The position numbers and the translations under genes are program-made. Positions 25,735-35,993 of a stretch of 56,046 bases of DNA are shown piece by piece (the first letter of the stretch is position 1; each line of letters begins with the position of its first letter). The stretch comes from Candidatus Enterococcus stercoripullorum (GTDB lineage Bacteria; Bacillota; Bacilli; Lactobacillales; Enterococcaceae): NCBI GenBank assembly GCA_019120335.1, contig DWVH01000068.1, positions 1 through 56,046 on the forward strand. Reading direction: 5' to 3'. The notes beneath the pieces were generated by a model that did no database searches, had not been told where the DNA came from, and saw only the letters and a program-made list of their open reading frames with translations.

Positions 25735-26784
25735 ATGAAGGTTATCGATGCTTTGGACTGGTCAAATTGGAAAAATTATTCTGTGGGCACTAAAAGAGAT
25801 TTATTTAGTCAAATACTGGCTTATTATGTAAGTCCACTCAAGCAAGTCAGTCATATTACTCTAAGTCAGTTTGAATTAGCAGGTGTTAAATGCGAAACTT
25901 TTGAGGTAAAGCTAGATGAGGAAACTTTTGTCTTTTTACCAGGAAAAAAAGGCGCCATTTTAGGGTGGGATTCTGGAACACAACCTTTACCTGCTTTTTA
26001 TTGGGATAAGAAGAATGCAATTTATACGAAAAAGGTGCAAGACTATCAAAAAAATTACGGTTTACAAACAACCGAAGAATGGGATGTTTTTATTAATGAA
26101 TCAACTTCTAGTTTGCGACAAGTAGATGTTGCGCCAATGTTAGTGGCAAAATATGCTTTACCAGTCGGCTGTAGTTATTTAGGAGAATTTCATGCTGTAA
26201 CGGGAGAATTCATTGGAACATTAGATGAATTTGCAAAATACGAAGAGCAAATAAAGCAAGCATTAACACCTCCGCAAAATTTTGAAGATTCTTTATTTTT
26301 TGAGTTTCCCAATGAATTATTTCATGAAAATCAATTTTATGCCAAACTAAATCCTGAATTAGAAAGCTACACTGTATATTCTCATCAACTATGTACCCAA
26401 GAACAATTACGTAAAAGTTTGCAAAAAGAAGTCATGGATTTAATGAATGAAGACCAATGGGAATATGCAGTAGGTGGTACGACTCGACGATTATTTAGAT
26501 GGGGGAATGAGCTGTTAGAAGACCATTCATTTTGGAAAAACCAAATACATAAAATCGTGAGTCGGCCGAATATGTTTGGTTTAAGTTTTGCTGGAGATTT
26601 GAAGCAATTTGAGATTACTGCTGAGCAACAATTAAAACTAGATCAATGGGAATATTGCCAAGTCCCACTTTTAGATTATCTACCACTATCAACTTACTAT
26701 CGTCCTAGAAAATCTATTTCGCCTTTTGAAGTTCTTTCGCCTAAAGATTATACTTATCGTAAGGCAATCATTATTGAAGCATAA
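25735..26784 (+). CDS. unknown protein with degenerate FGE-sulfatase (SUMF1)-like fold
   Basis: A 349-residue soluble protein starting at 25735 (GGGAGTG six bases before; the frame continues upstream to 25702, across the promoter). No family could be assigned with certainty. The segment NEDQWEYAVGGTTRRLFRWG (residues about 238-257) closely resembles the E-W-E-Y-A...G-G....(Y/F)-x-W-G core of formylglycine-generating-enzyme (SUMF1, C-type-lectin-like) domains, and SRPNMFGLSFAGDLKQFEI about 35 residues later resembles their N-x-F-G-L-x-x-M-x-G-N-x-x-E-(W/F) element. The C-terminal catalytic cysteines of the true enzyme are not seen, so this is probably a binding or structural version. It is its own unit between the helicase and the anchored protein. 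Confidence 0.7.
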   Translation: MKVIDALDWSNWKNYSVGTKRDLFSQILAYYVSPLKQVSHITLSQFELAGVKCETFEVKLDEETFVFLPGKKGAILGWDSGTQPLPAFYWDKKNAIYTKKVQDYQKNYGLQTTEEWDVFINESTSSLRQVDVAPMLVAKYALPVGCSYLGEFHAVTGEFIGTLDEFAKYEEQIKQALTPPQNFEDSLFFEFPNELFHENQFYAKLNPELESYTVYSHQLCTQEQLRKSLQKEVMDLMNEDQWEYAVGGTTRRLFRWGNELLEDHSFWKNQIHKIVSRPNMFGLSFAGDLKQFEITAEQQLKLDQWEYCQVPLLDYLPLSTYYRPRKSISPFEVLSPKDYTYRKAIIIEA

Positions 26785-26883
26785 TTAAATAATTTTTTTA
26801 ACTTTTTTTAACATTTTAATTTGTATTTAGGGGATGAAAATGCTAGTATAATCTAGTAATTGTTGTTTTTTAGGAGGATGAGG

Positions 26884-27999
26884 ATGGATAAAAAAATTCT
26901 GAAAATTATTATTACACTTTTACTAATGGTTTCTGTATCTGTTATTTGTATTTTCGGGTATAAATATTCTCAACGTCATACAGATACACAATCAAAAGAT
27001 GTCATTGAAAATTTTGTTGAAAATGTGGATCAACAATATGATCAAGTGAATAAAAAAGTTGCAGCAGGTTACTTAAACAAAGAGAAGATATTCCTGGCTA
27101 AAGATCTAGATCAAAAGAAATTAGATGATATTCAACAAAGTATCAATAATTTTGAAAATGAATATAATGCAGCTTTGGCTAATCTAAAAAGTTTGAATTC
27201 TGATGATTTAGCGTCTTATCAATCACAAGTCCAAGCTGAAAAAGATAAAGTAAATCAATTACTAACAAACTTCCAATCATTACAAAAGAAATTTGCTAGT
27301 CAAAAAGCAATCAATGGTTTATTTGAACATCCATTTCTGACAGGTGATAAGCAAAATAAGGAAGTATTGATTACGGCGTCTTTAAAGCAAGCTGATTTTG
27401 ATCAAGTGAAAAAAGCAAATTATGCGAAAGATGCCAAAGATGATTATCAAAAGGCATTAAATCAAGGGTTAGATATTGCTGAAGGACAAATCAAAGCTGT
27501 GACTCAAGCCAAAGACCTATATAACCAATTATATAAAGATAAAACTGTGACTGAACAGGCAAATCAAGCAAGCTTAGATCAAGTGAAACAATTGATTGGT
27601 CAAATAAAAAATCCAAAAATCAGAGATAGTTTTACTGAAGGCTTACAAGCAATCGAGGCAACGGTCCAAGCCCAAGCAACCACACAAACAGAAACAACAA
27701 CAGATTCAACTACAAACACTGATGGCACAATGAATCAAGATACATCGATGTATGATACTACACCAAATTATAATTATGGTGGCAATAATACATCAAATTA
27801 TAATCCATCAGCAGAAAATGGCGCTAATACGGGTGGAACAGGTAACCAAAATAATCAAGGACAACAAACAGGTGGGAACCAAGATACTGGTACCGGTAGT
27901 AGTGAAGAGCCTACACCATCCACACCAAATCCAGAAACACCACAAAACGATAATGAGTTTATTGGTGAAAATGGCGGTAATTTTACTTGGAATGAGTAA
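26884..27999 (+). CDS. membrane-anchored extracellular helical protein, possibly MapZ-related
   Basis: A 371-residue protein: four cytoplasmic residues, one hydrophobic anchor or signal (ILKIIITLLLMVSVSVICIF), a helical/coiled-coil extracellular part to about residue 265, and a Thr/Gln/Asn/Gly-rich tail. There is no LPXTG or SPase II box. The middle part (SQKAINGLFEHPFLTGD and the charged helices that follow) looks to me like the first extracellular domain of MapZ division-site proteins, and MapZ genes of streptococci lie in this same gpsB-rnpB-rlmL neighbourhood. However, the FtsZ-binding cytoplasmic domain of MapZ is absent. The start at 26884 is six bases after AGGAGG; two upstream in-frame ATGs sit in or before that site. 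Confidence 0.7.
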   Translation: MDKKILKIIITLLLMVSVSVICIFGYKYSQRHTDTQSKDVIENFVENVDQQYDQVNKKVAAGYLNKEKIFLAKDLDQKKLDDIQQSINNFENEYNAALANLKSLNSDDLASYQSQVQAEKDKVNQLLTNFQSLQKKFASQKAINGLFEHPFLTGDKQNKEVLITASLKQADFDQVKKANYAKDAKDDYQKALNQGLDIAEGQIKAVTQAKDLYNQLYKDKTVTEQANQASLDQVKQLIGQIKNPKIRDSFTEGLQAIEATVQAQATTQTETTTDSTTNTDGTMNQDTSMYDTTPNYNYGGNNTSNYNPSAENGANTGGTGNQNNQGQQTGGNQDTGTGSSEEPTPSTPNPETPQNDNEFIGENGGNFTWNE

Positions 28000-28005
28000 T
28001 TTGCA

Positions 28006-28034
28006 TTGACATCTTATACAAAATTACCTATACT
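28006..28034 (+). promoter_or_regulatory. promoter of alaS
   Basis: TTGACA, 17-base spacer, TATACT; initiation is expected near 28041, at the 5' end of the T-box leader. Confidence 0.85.
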
Positions 28035-28040
28035 ATGAAA

Positions 28041-28252
28041 AGTAAAGGATATGGTATTTAAGATAGTTGTTCTAGAGAGTCTTATCGTGGTGGAAGTAAG
28101 ATACAGCCGTTAAATATTGCTCCCTTTATTCTTTTGGTAGAAATATCAACGTGAATCTAGCGTTAATAGATATAAAGAGGTAATGATCAGACATCATTGC
28201 AAGCAGGGTGGTACCGCGAGTTTCGTCCTTGCATGCAGTGATGTCTTTTTAA
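28041..28252 (+). promoter_or_regulatory. T-box riboswitch (tRNA-Ala) upstream of alaS
   Basis: Leader with AGAGAG early in stem I, the T-box sequence AGGGTGGTACCGCG (28205-28218) and a following CGTCC, and a terminator stem from AGACATCATTGC (28189) to GCAGTGATGTCT (28250) with T run. The TGGT bulge can pair with the ACCA end of uncharged tRNA. GCT at 28119-28121 in ATTGCTCCC is the likely alanine specifier. Uncharged tRNA-Ala should open transcription of alaS. Confidence 0.92.
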
Positions 28253-28274
28253 TTTTAAAGAAAGTAGGAGAATT

Positions 28275-30911
28275 ATGAAAGAATTATCTAGTGCTCAAGT
28301 GCGCCAAATGTTTTTAGACTTTTTTAAATCAAAAGGCCACAATATCGAACCAAGTGCATCTTTAATCCCAGTTAACGACCCAACACTATTATGGATTAAC
28401 TCTGGGGTTGCGACATTAAAAAAATATTTTGACGGTTCCATTGTTCCTGAAAACCCAAGAATTACCAATGCACAAAAATCTATTCGTACCAATGATATTG
28501 AAAATGTGGGTAAAACAGCCCGTCACCATACCATGTTTGAAATGCTTGGAAACTTTTCAATTGGTGATTACTTCAAAACAGAAGCCATTCACTGGGCTTG
28601 GGAATTTTTAACTTCACCTGAATGGATGGCCTTTGATCCAGAAAAACTTTATGTAACTGTATATCCAAAAGATACAGAAGCAAAACGTATTTGGCATGAA
28701 GAAGTTGGTCTACCTAAAGATCATATCGTGGAAATTGAAGATAATTTCTGGGATATTGGTGCTGGTCCCAGTGGTCCGGATACAGAAATTTTCTATGACC
28801 GTGGTCAAGAATTTAACAATGTGGCTGAAGATGACCCAGAAAACTATCCTGGTGGCGAAAATGAACGTTACTTAGAAATTTGGAACCTTGTCTTTTCAGA
28901 GTTCAATCATAAACCAGATGATACTTATGAACCACTTCCACATAAAAACATTGATACAGGGATGGGGCTTGAACGAATGGTTTCTATCGTCCAAAATGCA
29001 CCAACTAACTTCGAAACTGACCTATTTATGCCAATCATTAAAGAAGTGGAAAAATTAAGTGGTACCGTTAAATATGGGCAATCACCATTAACAGATATTT
29101 CCTTTAAAGTAATTGCTGATCATATTCGTGCCTTATCTTTTGCAATCGGCGATGGTGCCTTACCATCAAATGAAGGCCGTGGCTATGTTTTACGTCGTTT
29201 ATTACGTCGTGCGGTCATGCATGGTCAAAAACTAGGCATTAAGCAAGCTTTTCTATATCAATTAGTACCAGTTGTGGGAAAAATTATGGAAAGCTACTAT
29301 CCTGAAGTTCTTGCTAAAAAAGACTTCATTGAAAAAGTCATCAAAAATGAAGAAGAACGTTTCCACGAAACAATCAATGAAGGGCTGGCCATCTTAAACC
29401 AAGTCATCGCCCAATTAAAAGAAAATCACGAAGATACTTTACAAGGTAGTGATATTTTCCGTCTATATGACACTTATGGTTTCCCTGTTGAATTAACGGA
29501 AGAAATTGCCAGTGATGAAGGATTTAAGATTGATCATGCGGGATTTGAAGTAGAAATGAAAGCCCAAAGAGAACGTGCGCGTAATGCTCGTAGCAAAGAA
29601 TTATCTATGGGAGTTCAGTCTGCCTTATTGACTGATATTAAAGTTGAAAGTGAATATGTCGGTTATGAAGTATTAGAAGCTGAAAGTGAATTATTAGTCC
29701 TCATTCAAAATGAAGCGATTGTCGATAGCGTTTCTGAAGGTGAAGTCCAAGCTATTTTTGCACAAACTCCATTCTATGCTGAAATGGGTGGTCAAATTGC
29801 TGATACCGGTGATATTATTGATGGTAGTGGACAAGTGGTCGCTCATGTAACTGATGTGAAGAAAGCACCAAACGGCCAATTCTTACATGCGCTTGAAGTA
29901 AAAGAAGCATTAACTGTGGGGCAATCTTACCAATTAGTAGTAGATAAAGCGCGTCACAACCGTATTATCAAAAATCATACAGCAACCCACCTTTTACACA
30001 AAGCCTTAAAAGAAGTATTAGGTAGCCATGCCAATCAAGCAGGTTCTCTTGTAACACCGGATCATTTGCGTTTTGACTTTACGCATTTTGGCCAAGTAAC
30101 TCCTGAAGAATTAATTCGCATGGAACGTATTGTAAATGAGAAAATTTGGGAAGCTTTACCTGTAGTAACCATTGAAACAGATATTGATTCTGCTAAACAA
30201 ATGGGCGCGATGGCTTTATTCGGCGAAAAATATGGCCAATTTTTACGTGTGGTGAATGTGTCTGACTGGTCTATTGAATTATGTGGTGGCAATCACGTGT
30301 CAAATACTGAAGAAATTGGTATTTTCAAGATTGTTGCTGAATCAGGTATCGGAGCTGGTGTGCGTCGTATTGAAGCCGTAACAAGTAAAGCAGCTTATGA
30401 ATTACTTGAAAATCAAGAACAAATCTTAAAACAAATTGCAAGTTTAGTGAAAGCACCTCAATACAAAGAAGCTACAACTAAAGTAGAACAACTTCAGCAA
30501 CAATTACGTGAAGTGCAAAAAGAAAATGAAGCACTGGCAAGCAAATTAGCAAACCAACAAGCAGGCGATGTCTTTAAAGATGTCAAAGTGGTCAATGATG
30601 TAAAATATATTGCTGCTAAAGTGCAAGTGAAGGATATGAATCAATTGCGTCAACTTGCCGACCAATGGAAACAAAAAGCTATTTCTGATGTGTTAGTTTT
30701 AGCAACAGAAAATGATGGCAAAGTCAATCTATTAGCTGCCGTTAGTCCAAATGGCTTAGAAAAAGGAATTAAAGCAGGTGACTTAATTAAGGCTATTGCA
30801 CCAAAAGTTGGTGGTGGCGGTGGTGGCCGTCCTGATATGGCCCAAGCAGGTGGTAAAAATTCAGCAGGAATTCCTGATGCATTAAATGAAGTAGCAAATT
30901 ACTTAGCATAA
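28275..30911 (+). CDS. alaS: alanyl-tRNA synthetase
   Basis: Class II synthetase of 878 residues. N-terminal catalytic domain (starting [17 protein letters not shown]), editing domain with zinc-binding HTATHLLH and CGGNH, and a C-terminal DHHA1/oligomerisation part ending in [15 protein letters not shown]. Full length. Controlled by the upstream T-box and closed by a strong terminator. Confidence 0.98.
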   Translation: MKELSSAQVRQMFLDFFKSKGHNIEPSASLIPVNDPTLLWINSGVATLKKYFDGSIVPENPRITNAQKSIRTNDIENVGKTARHHTMFEMLGNFSIGDYFKTEAIHWAWEFLTSPEWMAFDPEKLYVTVYPKDTEAKRIWHEEVGLPKDHIVEIEDNFWDIGAGPSGPDTEIFYDRGQEFNNVAEDDPENYPGGENERYLEIWNLVFSEFNHKPDDTYEPLPHKNIDTGMGLERMVSIVQNAPTNFETDLFMPIIKEVEKLSGTVKYGQSPLTDISFKVIADHIRALSFAIGDGALPSNEGRGYVLRRLLRRAVMHGQKLGIKQAFLYQLVPVVGKIMESYYPEVLAKKDFIEKVIKNEEERFHETINEGLAILNQVIAQLKENHEDTLQGSDIFRLYDTYGFPVELTEEIASDEGFKIDHAGFEVEMKAQRERARNARSKELSMGVQSALLTDIKVESEYVGYEVLEAESELLVLIQNEAIVDSVSEGEVQAIFAQTPFYAEMGGQIADTGDIIDGSGQVVAHVTDVKKAPNGQFLHALEVKEALTVGQSYQLVVDKARHNRIIKNHTATHLLHKALKEVLGSHANQAGSLVTPDHLRFDFTHFGQVTPEELIRMERIVNEKIWEALPVVTIETDIDSAKQMGAMALFGEKYGQFLRVVNVSDWSIELCGGNHVSNTEEIGIFKIVAESGIGAGVRRIEAVTSKAAYELLENQEQILKQIASLVKAPQYKEATTKVEQLQQQLREVQKENEALASKLANQQAGDVFKDVKVVNDVKYIAAKVQVKDMNQLRQLADQWKQKAISDVLVLATENDGKVNLLAAVSPNGLEKGIKAGDLIKAIAPKVGGGGGGRPDMAQAGGKNSAGIPDALNEVANYLA

Positions 30912-30912
30912 C

Positions 30913-30952
30913 AAAAAAGAAGAAGCTCTCTTTATTGAGCTTCTTCTTTTTT
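30913..30952. terminator. bidirectional terminator between alaS and the DUF1275 gene
   Basis: Perfect 16-base stem AAAAAAGAAGAAGCTC/GAGCTTCTTCTTTTTT, serving both convergent genes and touching the stop codon of the second. Confidence 0.9.
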
Positions 30953-31628
30953 ATGGATTCATGATTTTTCTTAATCTGAACATTTGATACGTTTGGCTAA
31001 GCGCTAAACCAAAGAATAGTAAAGCAGTTAGCCGAATCGCTTTAAAATGATAATAATGACTCAGTAAGGCAATGGTGAAAGCCCCAGCAAAAAATGACAT
31101 GACAACAAATAGATAATGGGAAAATTGACGTAGATTTTGCTCTTTACCATGTTCAAGATAATCGAATAAATTCGTTGCCATTGATTTTAAATTACCAGTA
31201 GTCATAATACTGGTATAACTCATACCGTTAATTCGTTCAAAACTACACCATTGCATCGCCGTAGCAAACGAAATAATAATGGTAATCACGGTAATCGGCA
31301 AGTCTACAATAAACAAACTTAACAAAAGAAATACTAATGTTTCAAAATATAGAATGCCTAGACGCCAAAATGGATGATTTTTTTTGCGAAAATAGCTTAC
31401 TAAAAATTTCGTCAAGATAATCCCTAAAAAGAAAAAGAGGGTGGATAATAATTTCTCGCCTACTAAAGTAAATTCACCCTTAACAGCATCGATAATCGCT
31501 AAAACGAGATTACCTGTTTGTGTGGCAGCGAAAGTATTGAAATGATAATAAGTAAACGCGTCGATACCACCACCAATAAAAGTCAAGAGTAAGCCCACAA
31601 AGCGGTTCTCATGGAATGTGGTTTCCAT
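30951..31628 (-). CDS. DUF1275 (YoaK-like) membrane protein
   Basis: A 225-residue integral membrane protein of the YoaK/DUF1275 family, with about six membrane segments. N-terminal signature GGGIDAFTYYHFNTFAATQTGNLV is typical (here quoted in two parts: GGIDAFTYYHFN and AATQTGNLVL), and a later MTTGNLKSMA repeats the TGNL pattern. Function unknown. Start after AAGGAGTTG. Confidence 0.88.
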   Translation of the reverse strand: METTFHENRFVGLLLTFIGGGIDAFTYYHFNTFAATQTGNLVLAIIDAVKGEFTLVGEKLLSTLFFFLGIILTKFLVSYFRKKNHPFWRLGILYFETLVFLLLSLFIVDLPITVITIIISFATAMQWCSFERINGMSYTSIMTTGNLKSMATNLFDYLEHGKEQNLRQFSHYLFVVMSFFAGAFTIALLSHYYHFKAIRLTALLFFGLALSQTYQMFRLRKIMNP

Positions 31629-31705
31629 TTTTTCAACTCCTTCAATTCATGCCATATTAGCTTTAGAATAGAATAGTTTCTTGAAAATTTCAAGTTCATT
31701 TCATC

Positions 31706-31735
31706 AAAAAAAGCCCTCTAAAAAAGAAGGCTTCT
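31706..31735 (-). terminator. terminator after the DUF308 gene
   Basis: Reverse strand AGAAGCC...GGCTTTTTTT hairpin just after the stop codon, ending in a T run. Confidence 0.6.
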
Positions 31736-31737
31736 CA

Positions 31738-32277
31738 TTAAAAGATATTTGAATTTTTATAGCGGAAGTGATTAATAATCGCTGTAATACCCATCACAAT
31801 TAGAATAGCACCACCAAATTGAATAACCACTAAAACACCTGTAAATGGATTTAACAAAATGGTTAAGCCAGCAATGATGATTAAAATACTGTAAATGATG
31901 CTGCCGATATGATGACCGACTGCTTGTTGAATGTTGAGATTCATCACTAATTGACTAATACCAGAAATCAATACGCCCAAACCAATAATAATCGGTAAGA
32001 AAGAAAGTAATAATTTTGATAAGAAAAAGACCACTAATGCTGCAATCAACAAACCAACTCCACTACTCATACGACTATCATAATAACCCATTCGTTGTTT
32101 GAAGCGATACGCATGATAACAATTTTTGGCACCAAAGAATAATAAGACAAGTGATAAAATTGTAATCACTAACTGTAAAGAGTTTTTTGGTGCAATGATT
32201 AATGGTAACCCTAAGATAATATAAGCAAGTCCAAGAAATAGTTGATTTACTTGGATGGTTTTAAAAAAGGTATTCAT
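31738..32277 (-). CDS. DUF308 (HdeD-like) membrane protein
   Basis: A 179-residue polytopic protein with six short hydrophobic helices in a repeated hairpin pattern, as in the DUF308/HdeD family (LILGLPLIIAPKNSL, IIAGLTILLNPFTGVL). HdeD is linked with acid resistance in enteric bacteria; the role in Firmicutes is not known. The ATG at 32277 follows GAGGTGG; the in-frame GTG at 32286 is inside that site. Confidence 0.85.
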   Translation of the reverse strand: MNTFFKTIQVNQLFLGLAYIILGLPLIIAPKNSLQLVITILSLVLLFFGAKNCYHAYRFKQRMGYYDSRMSSGVGLLIAALVVFFLSKLLLSFLPIIIGLGVLISGISQLVMNLNIQQAVGHHIGSIIYSILIIIAGLTILLNPFTGVLVVIQFGGAILIVMGITAIINHFRYKNSNIF

Positions 32278-32307
32278 TTTATCCACCTCGATATATTTGA
32301 TGCTTTA

Positions 32308-32316
32308 ATTATAGCA
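32308..32316 (-). promoter_or_regulatory. extended -10 promoter of the DUF308 gene
   Basis: TGCTATAAT on the reverse strand, about 31 bases before the start codon. Confidence 0.55.
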
Positions 32317-32391
32317 CAACAAACATATAATTAGAAATCAATCAAAAGTATGATTTTGTATAACTCGTACGCACGTTTCCATTAAATATTA

Positions 32392-32400
32392 TGGTATAAT
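32392..32400 (+). promoter_or_regulatory. extended -10 promoter of rexB-rexA
   Basis: TGGTATAAT, 39 bases before the TTG start of rexB; no clear -35. Confidence 0.5.
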
Positions 32401-32438
32401 AATCGTAAATAGTAATTATCGCAAAAGGAGTGGTTCTT

Positions 32439-35400
32439 TTGACTTTGCAGTTTATTTACGGCGATGGAACGAGCAATCATTTAACAAGTTTAATGCAAAA
32501 AGCACAGCAACATTTAACACAGCCTAACCATCAAGTTATTTTCATCGTGCCTAACTATAATAAATTTGAACGCGAAATTGAAATATTAAAAGCTTATCAA
32601 CAACTCGAAAACACTCGGGAATTTCCGAGTACGAATTTACAAATTTTTAGTTTTCAACGGTTAGCTTGGTTTTATACCCAAAAACTTCCTGTAGCCATTC
32701 ACCATCCACTACAATCCGTAACGAAAGAAATGATTTTACGTCAGGTATTGATTGAAACGAGTGAGCAATTACGCATTTATCGTGGTGAAATCATGAATCA
32801 AGGGTTTATTCAGCAAGTACTAGACTTATTTAACGAATTTGAAAATGGACGAATTCAAATGCAACAATTACAAGTATCGAATAAATCCACACAGCATGCT
32901 GAATTAGCGGACAAACTAGCCGAATTACAAATCATCTATCAAGCATTTGTTCAAAAATGTCAAGATTTTGATTTCCATTATGAAACTGTTTATCAGCAAT
33001 TTCTAAACATAATAGCTGAATTATCAAGTGAAACGTCTACAAAATTAACAGTAAATGAAAAGCAACAACTAAAAGCAGAGTTTGGTCGTACCTTATTTAT
33101 CGTTACTGGCTTTTCAGACTTCACCAGTGAGGAATTTGAATTATTACAACATTTCATGAGCTACGGACAGCTTTGTATTGATTTACTCATTGACAATCCA
33201 AAGAAGTCTTATAGTCCTTTAGATGTCTTTTATCCAACGAGTCAGACTTATCAACGTTTAATTGAAATGGCGAAAGAAAATCAATGTAAAATCTTACTAG
33301 ATGAAAAAGTGAAAGAACCCGCGAATGAATGGCAACAAACCATTCATCAAATATGGACGAATGCCAATCAAACCGCTCAATTTGATATATCTCAGGCGCA
33401 AACTTTTTCAATTGCTCGGGTAGAAAATCCACAAGAAGAGTTAAGAAGAGTAGCAGTCAAAATTAAGCAGTTATTACAACAAAAACAGGAAAATTTACGG
33501 CTAAGAGATATTCAAATTTTTGCCCCTGATTTATCCATTTATCAGCCTTTTTTACAATACACATTTAATGAGGCGGGGATTCCATTTTTTGTTGATACGC
33601 CTCAATTGATGAATCAACATCCTTTAACTGACCTTTTAAAATCGCTTTTTGCTTTTCATAAATATCATTTTCGTTTCACAGATGTCCTACACTTTTTCAA
33701 AACGGAGCTCTTTATCCTTAATGATTTATTAGACCAAGAGGATTTGCGACTTGGCCATTTGCAAATGCGACGAATGATTGATGAGTTGGAAAATGTTGTT
33801 TTAGCTTATCATTATCAAGGAAATGACTGGGTAAAAGAAGAAGATTGGGTACTCCCACATTATAATTTTGAAGATGAAAAAGATATTAGTGAAGAAATCA
33901 AGAATTTACAAATGCAAGTCAATCAGTTAAGAAGAGCCTTCCAACAAAATGTGGTACCTTTTGTTCAAAAACTTAAAAAATTCCAGACTTTTGGTGAAGC
34001 TATCAAAGCACTTTATCAATGGCTCATCGACTGTCATATCGATCGTGAAATCAGATATTTTAGAGACGAAGAACTTGCTGTAGGGCATTTAGAAAAGTCA
34101 CGTTTGCACGAACAATCTTGGCAGGCCTTAATGGATATTTTTGACCAATTTTATGATATTTATAAAGAAACACCGTTTGACTTGGACTTATTCGAAGCAA
34201 TTTTATTTAGTGCCATCGATAATTATGAGTTTAGTCAAATTCCAGCAACAATTGATCAACTGAAAGTAAGTCGTTTAGAGTTGATTCGCGCCAATCAAAC
34301 AAAAGTAAGTTTTATCTTAGGGTTAAAAGAAGGGGCCTTTCCGCGAAAATTTGAGAATAAAACATTATTATCTGATGAAGAGCGAGATATTTTAGCAAAT
34401 CAACTAGATCAAGCGCAGCAATTAGGTGCAAATAGTAAATCACAAAGCCTTAAAGAGAGTTTCATCGCCTATAATGCATGGTTAAGTGGTTCACAGCGAG
34501 TCTATTTATCTTATCCAATGAATTATGATAATAGCCAAAATTTAAAACCATCTTTTTATCTTTCACGTTTGGCCAAACAATTAAACTTAACTATTGACAC
34601 TTATACAGCGATTCAACCGCAAGTATCTCCAAGTGATTATCTTGTGAGTACACGTGCTTTGATTCGTCAATTAAATGTCTTGTATCGACTTACCCAAGAA
34701 TCAAAACAAACCTTGCCTTATGTTTGGGAGCAACTCAAAGATTACTTGCTTAAGTCTAAGCAAGCGACTTTAGCACAGCAAATCTTTCGTAGTTTAAACT
34801 ATCATAATACAGCCACAACTCTGGAGCCTGAACAACCAGCTGAGTTATATCAAAACAACTTATATAGCTCTATTTCTAGTTTAGAAACTTTTTATTCTTG
34901 CCAATATCGTTACTTCTTGAATTACGGATTAAAGGTCAAAGAACGCCAAGAACAAATACTAAGTCCAGCATTGACTGGTAGCTACTTTCATGATGCTTTA
35001 GACCAAATCGTGCAACAAATCATTTTGCAAACAGAGCCTTTAACACAAGAAAAGCAAGCAGAAATTTTAGAAAATGTATTAATCAAATTGTTAGGAGATA
35101 GTCGTTACAAAATCTTCGCAAGGTCAAAACGGATGATTTATATTCGTCAGCAATTAGAAAAAAACATTAAACAAATGTACTGGGTCATTCGTAACCAACA
35201 AGAACGTGGCTTAATGCAATTTAAACAGACAGAACTTGTATTTGGTCATTTAGCAGGCGCTCGTGAGGCTCATGCAAAAGGTCTGACAATTGATTTAAAT
35301 GACAAACACCATTTACATTTACGTGGAAAAATTGACCGGATTGATCTTTTCAACCGTCCTGAAGAAGCTTATGTTAGTGTGGTTGATTATAAATCTGGCA

Positions 35401-35993
35401 ACAAGCAATTTGATTTGACTGAATTCTACAACGGGCTTTCGATGCAGTTAATTACTTATTTAGAAGTGGCTGTAAACTATGTTAAAGAGGAACTAAAGCG
35501 CGACGACATTAAACCATTGGGCGCGTATTATTTACATGTTTACCGTCCAAAAAGAACATTTGATGAAGCAACAGAAACCGATTTGCTTAAAAAATACAAG
35601 TATGAAGGGCTTTTTATTAGCGAAGAACAAGCTTTTGAAGTAATGGATGCACAATTAGAAAACAAGGAAAATTCTTATGTCTTTCCATTACGTAAAAATA
35701 AAGATGGTCAGCTCGGAATAGTTTCCCAAAGCAAAAATAAATTCTATACAAACGATGAAATGAAACGGCTATTTGATATCAATCATCGAAATATACAACA
35801 AGCCGGAAATGCCATTTATGAAGGACAACTTGAAATCAATCCTTCATTACACAATAATAAACGTGCTTGTCAAACTTGTCCCTTCAAGAGTATTTGTCAA
35901 TTTGATGCTTTACTACCAGAAAATCGTTATCGCATAATCGAAAAAGCAACGCGTGACGAAATATTAACGAAAGAGGATACTCCAAATGCCTAA
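32439..35993 (+). CDS. rexB: ATP-dependent nuclease subunit B (RexB/AddB)
   Basis: Large subunit (1184 residues) of the AddAB/RexAB helicase-nuclease that processes double-strand breaks. N-terminal helicase-like region has GDGTSNHL where AddB of Bacillus has a Walker A, so no ATP site, as in lactic-acid-bacterial RexB. The C-terminal RecB-type nuclease has VVDYKSG (around residue 981). The iron-sulfur cysteines are one near residue 820 (FYSCQYRYF) and three in CQTCPFKSIC (about 1143-1152). TTG at 32439 follows AAGGAG by eight bases and is the likely start; the GTG at 32430 is too near. Overlaps rexA by eight bases. Confidence 0.94.
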   Translation: MTLQFIYGDGTSNHLTSLMQKAQQHLTQPNHQVIFIVPNYNKFEREIEILKAYQQLENTREFPSTNLQIFSFQRLAWFYTQKLPVAIHHPLQSVTKEMILRQVLIETSEQLRIYRGEIMNQGFIQQVLDLFNEFENGRIQMQQLQVSNKSTQHAELADKLAELQIIYQAFVQKCQDFDFHYETVYQQFLNIIAELSSETSTKLTVNEKQQLKAEFGRTLFIVTGFSDFTSEEFELLQHFMSYGQLCIDLLIDNPKKSYSPLDVFYPTSQTYQRLIEMAKENQCKILLDEKVKEPANEWQQTIHQIWTNANQTAQFDISQAQTFSIARVENPQEELRRVAVKIKQLLQQKQENLRLRDIQIFAPDLSIYQPFLQYTFNEAGIPFFVDTPQLMNQHPLTDLLKSLFAFHKYHFRFTDVLHFFKTELFILNDLLDQEDLRLGHLQMRRMIDELENVVLAYHYQGNDWVKEEDWVLPHYNFEDEKDISEEIKNLQMQVNQLRRAFQQNVVPFVQKLKKFQTFGEAIKALYQWLIDCHIDREIRYFRDEELAVGHLEKSRLHEQSWQALMDIFDQFYDIYKETPFDLDLFEAILFSAIDNYEFSQIPATIDQLKVSRLELIRANQTKVSFILGLKEGAFPRKFENKTLLSDEERDILANQLDQAQQLGANSKSQSLKESFIAYNAWLSGSQRVYLSYPMNYDNSQNLKPSFYLSRLAKQLNLTIDTYTAIQPQVSPSDYLVSTRALIRQLNVLYRLTQESKQTLPYVWEQLKDYLLKSKQATLAQQIFRSLNYHNTATTLEPEQPAELYQNNLYSSISSLETFYSCQYRYFLNYGLKVKERQEQILSPALTGSYFHDALDQIVQQIILQTEPLTQEKQAEILENVLIKLLGDSRYKIFARSKRMIYIRQQLEKNIKQMYWVIRNQQERGLMQFKQTELVFGHLAGAREAHAKGLTIDLNDKHHLHLRGKIDRIDLFNRPEEAYVSVVDYKSGNKQFDLTEFYNGLSMQLITYLEVAVNYVKEELKRDDIKPLGAYYLHVYRPKRTFDEATETDLLKKYKYEGLFISEEQAFEVMDAQLENKENSYVFPLRKNKDGQLGIVSQSKNKFYTNDEMKRLFDINHRNIQQAGNAIYEGQLEINPSLHNNKRACQTCPFKSICQFDALLPENRYRIIEKATRDEILTKEDTPNA

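Noticed and set aside
32362-32385. LexA box candidate in front of rexB-rexA (CGTACGCACGTTTC)
   Set aside because: It has three mismatches to CGAACNNNNGTTCG and is not a dyad, so SOS control of rexAB is not supported.
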